From Pseudomonadota bacterium (GTDB lineage: Bacteria; Pseudomonadota; Gammaproteobacteria; Steroidobacterales; Steroidobacteraceae): 64,000 bases of DNA. The notes under the pieces are model-generated. The model saw only the letters and a list, made by a program, of their open reading frames with translations, did not search any database and was not told where the DNA came from. The stretch is from NCBI GenBank assembly GCA_021847105.1, contig JAJZUT010000015.1, positions 43,342 through 107,341 on the forward strand. The letters are read 5' to 3'. This document shows positions 57,480-64,000 of the stretch, piece after piece. The position numbers and the translations under genes were made by a program. The number at the start of each line of letters is the position of its first letter. Position 1 is the first letter of the stretch.

Positions 57480-58314
57480 GCTGCCTGCAGGCCCCGCGCG
57501 CCTGGTTGCGGAGCTCGAGGTCGAGCGCTGGCGACCCGGGGCATCTGGGCCTGCGCTCGACCGGGTGGCCGAGGAGATCCCCGTGTCGCTTGTCTACGAA
57601 GACGTGCCGCACGGGGTGATGCTCGCAACCCCGGCCGATTTGGAGGACTTTGCCGTTGGCTTCACGTTGAGCGAAGGCCTGGTGGAGCGACCCACGGAGA
57701 TCCGCGGCGTCGAGGTGCAGTATGGAGCGGAGTCGGCCGAAGCGCGGGTGAGCGTGGCCTGGGAGCGCTTCACTGCGCTGCTCGAGCGGCGTCGGCGGCT
57801 CACCGGGCGCACCGGTTGCGGGCTGTGCGGGGTGGAGACCGCCGAGCAGGCCGTGCGCCAGATCAAGCCGGTCGGCGCCGGGGTGACGGTGCGCAGCGCC
57901 GAACTGCATGCCGCCATCGCGGCCCTTGGCGAGCGCCAACCGCTCAATGCGCTCACCGGTAGCGTGCATGCGGCGGCTTGGGTGAGTCCGGGGCGTGGCA
58001 TCGAGACGGTGCGCGAGGACGTCGGGCGGCACAACGCGCTCGACAAGCTGATCGGAGCGCGCGTTCGCGCCGGGGCGGATCTGACGAACGGCTTCGTGCT
58101 GCTCACGAGCCGGGCCAGTTTCGAGATGGTGCAGAAGAGCGCCGCGGTGGGCATTGCGTTCATCGTGGCGCTGTCGGCCCCCACGGCGCTGGCGGTGCGC
58201 CTGGCGCGCGAGGCCGGCGTTACGCTGGTGGCGTTTGCGCGCGAGCGGCAACATGTCGTCTACGCGCACGCACATCGTCTGTTGGATGATTCTGGAGAAA
58301 ACCGACTGTCATGA
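57472..58314 (+). CDS. fdhD: Formate dehydrogenase sulfurtransferase FdhD
   Basis: Passes sulfur to the molybdenum cofactor of formate dehydrogenase; without it the enzyme is inactive. The persulfide-carrying pair is in TGCGLCGVE, with GRGIETVREDVGRHNALDKL in the conserved C-terminal part. 280 residues. It overlaps fdsA by 8 bp and the fdsD start by 4 bp, so the order is fdsGBA-fdhD-fdsD. Confidence 0.95.
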   Translation: MPELPAGPARLVAELEVERWRPGASGPALDRVAEEIPVSLVYEDVPHGVMLATPADLEDFAVGFTLSEGLVERPTEIRGVEVQYGAESAEARVSVAWERFTALLERRRRLTGRTGCGLCGVETAEQAVRQIKPVGAGVTVRSAELHAAIAALGERQPLNALTGSVHAAAWVSPGRGIETVREDVGRHNALDKLIGARVRAGADLTNGFVLLTSRASFEMVQKSAAVGIAFIVALSAPTALAVRLAREAGVTLVAFARERQHVVYAHAHRLLDDSGENRLS

Positions 58315-58544
58315 ACATCGAGCGGCTGGTGAGTATGGCCAACGAGATCAGCGTGTTCTTTGCGAGCGAGTCGCCGCCCGGCCAGGCGGCGCACGATGTC
58401 GCGGAGCATCTGCACCGCTTCTGGGAGCCGCGGATGCGCCGTCAGATCATCGCGCATCTCGAGGAACACGCCGGCGCCGGATTGAGCGATCTCGCCCGAC
58501 AGGCCGTGCAGGCGCTTGCCGCCGAGCGTCCGGGCGGCGCGTAA
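58311..58544 (+). CDS. fdsD: Formate dehydrogenase delta subunit
   Basis: A 77-residue protein with the FdsD pattern: NIERLVSMANEISVFFASES, then AAHDVAEHLHRFWEPRMRRQ and IIAHLEEHAGAGLSDLARQAV. The subunit is needed for a stable, mature complex in some species. Last gene of the fds operon; its start overlaps the fdhD stop. Confidence 0.93.
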   Translation: MNIERLVSMANEISVFFASESPPGQAAHDVAEHLHRFWEPRMRRQIIAHLEEHAGAGLSDLARQAVQALAAERPGGA

Positions 58545-58615
58545 GCCGTGCCGCCCTGGTGTCGGGAGGCGGTTTCGGTTAGAATAACGCGCTGAACTGG
58601 TTGAAATGACTCGGC

Positions 58616-59668
58616 ATGACACACAATTCCCCGGCGGGCGGGGTGTCACGCCAGGGTGAGAGCACCCGCAAGGCGTTGATTTGCGGTTCGATGGCGTTCG
58701 ATTCCATCATGCGGTTCGAAGGCCGCTTCCGCGACCACATTCTGCCCGAACAGATCCATATCCTGAATGTCTCCTTCCTGGTGCCCCAGCTGCGCCGGGA
58801 GTTCGGTGGCTGCGCCGGCAACATCGCCTACAACATGCGCCTGCTGGGCGATGTCGGGGCGCCGATGGCCACGGTCGGACGTGATTTCGAGCCGTACCGT
58901 GACTGGCTCGTGCAAGCCGGCATTCCGCTCGAGCACCTGCGGGTGGTCGAGGATGAACTGACTGCGCAGGCATTCATCACCACCGACCTCGATGACAATC
59001 AGATCACAGCCTTTCACCCCGGCGCGATGCAGCACGCGCACCTCAATGAGGTGAGCAATGCGCGCGATGCCGCCATCGGCATCGTCGCGCCCGACGGTCG
59101 GGCGGGCATGATCGAACACGCAGCGCAATTTGCCGCTGCCGGCATCCCGTTCCTGTTCGATCCCGGCCAGGGGCTGCCGATGTTCAGCGGTGAGGAACTC
59201 GCGCGGTTCATTACTCAGGCGAGCTGGGTGGCGGTCAACGACTACGAGTGGCGGCTGCTGCAACAGAAGACCGGCTGGAGCGAGACGGAGGTGAGCGCGC
59301 GTGTCGCAGCACTCATCGTCACGCGTGGCGCCCAGGGCTCGAGCATCTACACCCGTGACGGGCGTCTCGACATCCCGTGCGCCAAGACGCGCGCCGTGGT
59401 TGACCCGACCGGTTGCGGAGACGCCTATCGGGCGGGACTGATGCATGGGCTGCTGCACGGGCTCGACTGGGAAACGACCGGACGGGTCGCGGCACTCATG
59501 GGCGCGGTCAAAATCGAATCACGCGGCACGCAGAATCATCGGCTCACCCGAGCCGCCCTCGCCGAGCGGATGAGCGAGAGCTTTGGCGCGGCAGCCGCCC
59601 GCGCCGCCTTTGGCGCCGACGCGACGCCCCATCCGTCCCACCCTCAACTGTCCATGGGAACCCTCTGA
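58616..59668 (+). CDS. PfkB family carbohydrate/nucleoside kinase, possibly adenosine kinase
   Basis: Ribokinase-fold sugar or nucleoside kinase of 350 residues. N-terminal [17 protein letters not shown], the substrate motif [20 protein letters not shown], and the catalytic loop [17 protein letters not shown], in which the usual GAGD reads GCGD with the catalytic Asp kept. The metK start overlaps its stop codon by one base, and ahcY follows. That context fits adenosine kinase, which would remove the adenosine made by AhcY; substrate is inferred from position. Confidence 0.85.
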   Translation: MTHNSPAGGVSRQGESTRKALICGSMAFDSIMRFEGRFRDHILPEQIHILNVSFLVPQLRREFGGCAGNIAYNMRLLGDVGAPMATVGRDFEPYRDWLVQAGIPLEHLRVVEDELTAQAFITTDLDDNQITAFHPGAMQHAHLNEVSNARDAAIGIVAPDGRAGMIEHAAQFAAAGIPFLFDPGQGLPMFSGEELARFITQASWVAVNDYEWRLLQQKTGWSETEVSARVAALIVTRGAQGSSIYTRDGRLDIPCAKTRAVVDPTGCGDAYRAGLMHGLLHGLDWETTGRVAALMGAVKIESRGTQNHRLTRAALAERMSESFGAAAARAAFGADATPHPSHPQLSMGTL

Positions 59669-60840
59669 TGAGCAATCGCTATCTCTTTACCTCCGAGTCC
59701 GTCTCCGAAGGCCATCCAGACAAGGTGTCCGATCAGATCTCAGACGCCGTGCTGGATGCCATTCTGGCGGAGGATCCCCGTGGACGCGTGGCCTGCGAGA
59801 CGCTGGTCAAGACCGGCGTGGTGATTGTCGCGGGCGAAGTGACCACTGACGCGTGGGTCGACGTCGAGGCGCTGGTCCGCAAGACGGTGCTCGATATTGG
59901 CTACAACACCTCCGAGATGGGCTTCGATGGTGCGAGCTGTGGCGTGCTCAATGTCATCGGCAAGCAATCCCCCGACATCGCCCAGGGCGTCGACCGTGGC
60001 GATGAGCGTGCGCAGGGTGCGGGCGACCAGGGCATGATGTTCGGCTTCGCCACCAATGAGACCGACGTGCTCATGCCGGCGCCGATCACGCTCGCACACC
60101 GCCTGGTGAAGCGTCAGGCCGAAGTGCGCAAGTCGGGACGGCTGCCATGGCTGCGTCCGGATGCCAAAAGTCAGGTGACTCTGCGGTACGAGGACGACAA
60201 GCCGGTGGGCCTCGAAGCGGTGGTGCTGTCGACCCAGCACAGCCCCGAGGTGGCCACTGAGACGCTGCGCGAGGCAGTGATGGAGGAGATCCTCAAGCCG
60301 GTGCTGCCGGCCGAGTGGATCGACAAGAACACGCGCTTTCACATCAATCCGACCGGCCGGTTCGTCATCGGCGGCCCGGTGGGCGATTGCGGATTGACGG
60401 GACGCAAGATCATCGTTGACACCTACGGCGGCTATGCCCGCCATGGCGGTGGCGCATTCTCCGGCAAGGATCCCTCCAAAGTGGATCGCTCGGCCGCCTA
60501 TGCGGCGCGCTACGTTGCCAAGAACGTGGTCGCAGCGGGGCTTGCCGCGCGCTGCGAGGTGCAGGTGTCCTATGCCATCGGGGTGGCTGAACCGACCTCG
60601 ATCATGGTCGAGACCTTCGGCACCAGCCGCCTCTCGGGCGAGCAGCTCACGCGTCTGGTGCGCAAGCACTTCGATCTGACACCGTACGGCATCCGGCAGA
60701 TGCTCGACCTGGCGCGGCCGATCTACCAGAAGACCGCCGCCTATGGACACTTCGGGCGCACTGAGTCGGAGTTCAGCTGGGAGCGCACCGACCGGGCCGA
60801 GGCGCTCGCCACCGACGCAAAGTCGACCAAGGCAGCCTGA
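59668..60840 (+). CDS. metK: S-adenosylmethionine synthase
   Basis: Makes S-adenosylmethionine from methionine and ATP. Seen: [20 protein letters not shown] at the N-terminus, the signature [16 protein letters not shown] and, later, [20 protein letters not shown] (P-loop-like). 390 residues from ATG 59668, overlapping the kinase stop. Confidence 0.98.
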   Translation: MSNRYLFTSESVSEGHPDKVSDQISDAVLDAILAEDPRGRVACETLVKTGVVIVAGEVTTDAWVDVEALVRKTVLDIGYNTSEMGFDGASCGVLNVIGKQSPDIAQGVDRGDERAQGAGDQGMMFGFATNETDVLMPAPITLAHRLVKRQAEVRKSGRLPWLRPDAKSQVTLRYEDDKPVGLEAVVLSTQHSPEVATETLREAVMEEILKPVLPAEWIDKNTRFHINPTGRFVIGGPVGDCGLTGRKIIVDTYGGYARHGGGAFSGKDPSKVDRSAAYAARYVAKNVVAAGLAARCEVQVSYAIGVAEPTSIMVETFGTSRLSGEQLTRLVRKHFDLTPYGIRQMLDLARPIYQKTAAYGHFGRTESEFSWERTDRAEALATDAKSTKAA

Positions 60841-60845
60841 TCCGC

Positions 60846-60885
60846 ACCGCTGCACGGCGCCCGTCCCCGGGGGCCGTGCAGCGGT
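60846..60885 (+). terminator. Strong hairpin after metK
   Basis: A 13-bp perfect stem (ACCGCTGCACGGC with its complement) around a 14-base loop, five bases after the metK stop. Only a short TTT follows, some bases later. It may protect the metK transcript end or terminate weakly. Confidence 0.5.
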
Positions 60886-60893
60886 ACTCGTTT

Positions 60894-60926
60894 CGCCACC
60901 GCACAGTGCGGTGGCGCGGCGCTTTT
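60894..60926 (+). terminator. Second hairpin with T-run upstream of the SAH riboswitch
   Basis: A 10-bp perfect stem (CGCCACCGCA and complement) with a 3-base loop, then CGGCGC and TTTT. The Ts are also the 5' strand of riboswitch stem P1. Likely the metK-side intrinsic terminator, marking the boundary of a separate ahcY transcript or a processed leader. Confidence 0.5.
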
Positions 60927-61013
60927 CGAGGAGCGTTGCGACAGGCCGGAGGGTCGCCAGTACCCGCCACCTGCCAGGCTCGAAAGGTGCAGTCATTCTG
61001 TACACGGCGCTCA
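60924..61013 (+). ncRNA. S-adenosylhomocysteine (SAH) riboswitch
   Basis: The sequence fits the SAH riboswitch class. Stem P1 pairs TTTCGAG (60924-60930) with CTCGAAA (60979-60985). The conserved GGAGCGTTGC follows the 5' strand, and CCAGGCTCG leads into the 3' strand. A hairpin pairs GCGAC (60938) with GTCGC (60953). GAGCG (60931-60935) pairs with CGCTC (61008-61012) as the pseudoknot. It lies 25 bp before ahcY. Known SAH riboswitches raise AhcY synthesis when SAH accumulates. Confidence 0.92.
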
Positions 61014-61037
61014 ATGAACCCATTGGAGCAATCAACC

Positions 61038-62459
<1,422 letters not shown>

Positions 62460-62466
62460 CAGCGGC

Positions 62467-62500
62467 GGCGGCCGTTCTCGTTGCAGCGAGAACGGCCGCC
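62467..62500 (+). terminator. 14-bp perfect hairpin after ahcY
   Basis: GGCGGCCGTTCTCG pairs exactly with CGAGAACGGCCGCC around TTGCAG, seven bases after the ahcY stop. No T-run follows, so it is a terminator-like or mRNA-stabilising hairpin. Confidence 0.65.
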
Positions 62501-62581
62501 AACGCGCCGCATCGCGAACCTGACCTGCAACATCCGCTGCCCGTCATAGCGGACTGACTACAACATATCAGATGAAAGAAG

Positions 62582-62610
62582 TTGGACGGGCGCAAAAATA
62601 CGTGTATGAT
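62582..62610 (+). promoter_or_regulatory. Strong predicted sigma70 promoter
   Basis: -35 TTGGAC (62582-62587), 17-bp spacer, -10 TATGAT (62605-62610). Predicted transcription start near 62617, about 40 bases before the start codon of the small protein gene. The leader contains a nine-T run (62637-62645). Confidence 0.75.
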
Positions 62611-62656
62611 CCGCCCCGAAACCCTGTAGTTGGGTGTTTTTTTTTGGGAGTCTATG

Positions 62657-62860
62657 ATGGCGAAACGTCCCCCGAACGACGGCGCGTCCTGGAGCGCCAG
62701 TGAGCTGAAGACCTTGAAGGCGCTCGCGAAGGCTGGCACTCCGACGACCGAGGTCGCGAAGAAGCTCGGGCGTACCCCGGCCGCCGTGCAGCAGAAAGCC
62801 ATGCGCGCTGGAATCTCCTTCCGTGCCGCCAAGCGGGCCGGCGCGCGCAAGAAGAAGTAA
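62657..62860 (+). CDS. Small basic Myb/SANT-like or HTH protein
   Basis: A 67-residue basic protein: WSASELKTLKALAKAGTPTT, then VAKKLGRTPAAVQQKAMRAG and a Lys/Arg tail ending ARKKK. The tryptophan near the start with evenly spaced hydrophobics and a turn followed by GRTPAAVQQKA resembles a SANT/Myb-like or helix-turn-helix DNA-binding fold. No close family is recognised. ATG at 62657, six bases after GGGAG; an ATG three bases earlier is possible. It has its own promoter and terminator, so it is a monocistronic, probably well-expressed gene. Confidence 0.8.
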   Translation: MAKRPPNDGASWSASELKTLKALAKAGTPTTEVAKKLGRTPAAVQQKAMRAGISFRAAKRAGARKKK

Positions 62861-62878
62861 GCTCCAGAGTCGCGCCCA

Positions 62879-62919
62879 GGCCGGGTATCCCGCGAGCATG
62901 CGGGACCCGGCCTTTTGTT
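62879..62919 (+). terminator. Rho-independent terminator of the small protein gene
   Basis: A two-part stem, GGCCGGG/CCCGGCC (7 bp) and TCCCGC/GCGGGA (6 bp), with a 2-base bulge and loop GAGCAT, followed by TTTTGTTT. Classic intrinsic terminator. Confidence 0.9.
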
Positions 62920-63038
62920 TGCGGCTTCGGTCTCGGTTGCGCTCACGACGCTTGTCAGCGTCACAATTAATTGCGACACTTCGCCGCTTCCAAGGGTCTG
63001 TTTCTGTTCACACGAATTGCTTCTCGGAAGGGGGCGAC

Positions 63039-63743
63039 ATGCGGCAGGCATTGCGGTATTCGATAGGAGTTGCGGCGCTGGCGCTGGCCGGCTGCGGCGT
63101 GCAGGTGCAAAACCAGACGCCTGCGCAGTTCAAGGCCAATCCGGACATCGGGATGTACCCGATCTCGGCGACGGTGAAGTCGGGTGCTCTGGTGAGCCCG
63201 CCGCTGTATCTGTTCCAGGTCGCTGGCGGCAAGAAGGTGCCGCTACAGTCCGACGCGAGCGGCACGGTGTGGCGGACGATGTATCCGGTGCGCTGCAAGA
63301 GCAGTTTCCCGGTGCAGTTTCTGGCGATCTGGCGCGTGCAGGGCATGGCGACCCGACAGAAGCTCTTCCCGGCTCAGCCGCTTGACATCAAGCTCGACCA
63401 GGGGCCGCTCACGAAGGAGGCGATCATCAGCACCTCCGGGGCGCCGAAGAAAGGCGAGTGGCAGGGCTCGGTGAATTACGTGTTTGCGACCGCACAGAAC
63501 ACGAACATCACGGGTGCGAAGATCGAGCCGACGAGCACGAGCGCGGCGGATGTGGCCGCCGCGAAGGCGATTCACATCGTGAGTACGTTCCCGATCGCAG
63601 CCGCGTGTGATACGCCGACCGCGGTTGTGCTGGCGACGCGTAATCGCTCGGCGCACGCGAACCTGGTGATTTCCACCGATTCGGCGCAGATGCCGACGTG
63701 GACGACCGAGGTGACCTTCGCGCCGCAGGCCTCCGGCGAGTAA
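63039..63743 (+). CDS. Predicted lipoprotein of unknown function
   Basis: A 234-residue exported protein. Signal peptide with lipobox LALAGC (Cys19), then a beta-rich region without a family I recognise. Four further cysteine-poor stretches include LYLFQVAGGKKVPLQSDASG and GVQVQNQTPAQFKANPDIG near the start. ATG at 63039 has a strong GGAAGGGGG-type ribosome-binding site. It lies between two terminators and so appears to be a single-gene unit. Confidence 0.8.
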   Translation: MRQALRYSIGVAALALAGCGVQVQNQTPAQFKANPDIGMYPISATVKSGALVSPPLYLFQVAGGKKVPLQSDASGTVWRTMYPVRCKSSFPVQFLAIWRVQGMATRQKLFPAQPLDIKLDQGPLTKEAIISTSGAPKKGEWQGSVNYVFATAQNTNITGAKIEPTSTSAADVAAAKAIHIVSTFPIAAACDTPTAVVLATRNRSAHANLVISTDSAQMPTWTTEVTFAPQASGE

Positions 63744-63770
63744 GCGTCGCGCGCAAGCGCGTGCAAAAAC

Positions 63771-63807
63771 AAACGGGGTTCGCCTCTGGCGAACCCCGTT
63801 TTGCTTT
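63771..63807 (+). terminator. Rho-independent terminator of the lipoprotein gene
   Basis: A 14-bp perfect stem (AAACGGGGTTCGCC and complement) with loop TCT, then T-rich TTTTGCTTT. The group II intron begins at the next base. Confidence 0.92.
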
Positions 63808-64000
63808 GTGCGCCCGGCACGGGCGCACTCTTGTGGGTGCAAGTCCCACCGCGAGCTGGTCACAGCGAGCGAGGCGAAGCGCAACTGCGGGAGGGTGACC
63901 GACCGTGGGGAGGAAGCGCGGAGCGAAGCTGCGACCCGATGAACAAGAACCGGATAGAAGGCGCTGCCGAGCAGGGCGAGCGGGCAAAGAACCGCAAAGC
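63808..64000 (+). mobile_element. 5' end of a group II intron (cut by the window end)
   Basis: Begins GTGCGCCCGGCAC, matching the GUGYG 5' end of group II introns. The first hairpin is GTGCGCCC-GGCAC-GGGCGCAC (63808-63828); a second is GTGGG-TGCAAGT-CCCAC (63833-63849). The sequence after it looks like structured domain I RNA, not coding. The intron starts at the end of the T-tract of a terminator, the habit of class C introns, though class is not assigned here. Reverse transcriptase and 3' end would lie beyond the window. Confidence 0.8.

Noticed and set aside
60876..61037. Extended start of ahcY through the riboswitch
   Set aside because: The open frame crosses the aptamer; the ATG at 61038 has the ribosome-binding site and the conserved N-terminus.
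62621..62645. Intrinsic terminator ending transcription before the small protein
   Set aside because: The stem is only four pairs; it is kept as a possible leader element, not called as a terminator.

Overview
The window is GC-rich chromosomal DNA, by eye about two thirds G+C, and nearly all of it is coding. The core gene sets are gammaproteobacterial: metG-rnfB-nth-DUF1841, mrp-dcd, DUF3108-purN-purM facing DUF2066-pgsA-hda, pepA-holC-valS facing lptF-lptG, and a ybhGFSR exporter. The mix is most like the Xanthomonadales/Nevskiales part of the Gammaproteobacteria. That placement is inferred from gene order and family membership, not from a database search. No rRNA, tRNA or CRISPR array was seen.

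Layout. 1-1.8 kb: end of a pyruvate dehydrogenase-type locus (lipoyl-carrying lpdA). 1.8-7.2 kb: minus-strand paaK, DUF1841, nth, an anchorless RnfB-like ferredoxin and metG. 7.3-11.9 kb: two PilT-family retraction ATPases and a cytosolic Ser/Thr kinase with a HEAT-repeat N-terminus. 12.2-14.7 kb: mrp and a dCTP deaminase gene interrupted by an in-frame intein. 14.7-25.1 kb: purine genes, phospholipid genes (pgsA, pssA), hda, wrbA, acyP, a lytic transglycosylase, proS, a family-4 uracil-DNA glycosylase and rimI. 25.1-30.6 kb: prfC, then a sulfotransferase / HpnL-like membrane protein / Omp85-like barrel cassette. 30.6-37.7 kb: valS-holC-pepA and lptFG. 37.7-42.9 kb: a GldG/DUF4340-type ABC system and a rhomboid protease. 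43.0-51.3 kb: an IclR regulator, then a CecR-like TetR regulator facing a ybhGFSR-type exporter that carries its own outer-membrane lipoprotein. 51.6-58.5 kb: S-formylglutathione hydrolase and NAD-dependent molybdenum formate dehydrogenase (fdsGBA-fdhD-fdsD), which together turn S-formylglutathione into CO2 and NADH. 58.6-62.5 kb: the S-adenosylmethionine cycle (PfkB kinase, metK, SAH riboswitch, ahcY). 62.6-64.0 kb: a small putative DNA-binding protein, an orphan lipoprotein and the 5' end of what looks like a group II intron placed directly after a strong terminator.

The most notable items are the mini-intein in dCTP deaminase, whose middle looks like a decayed HNH homing endonuclease; the SAH riboswitch; the HEAT-kinase beside the pilus ATPases; the stop-codon palindrome between dcd and the DUF3108 gene; the paired operator/promoter layout in front of the ybh-type exporter; and the terminator-associated group II intron. 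I found no clearly unprecedented multi-gene defence or conflict system here.
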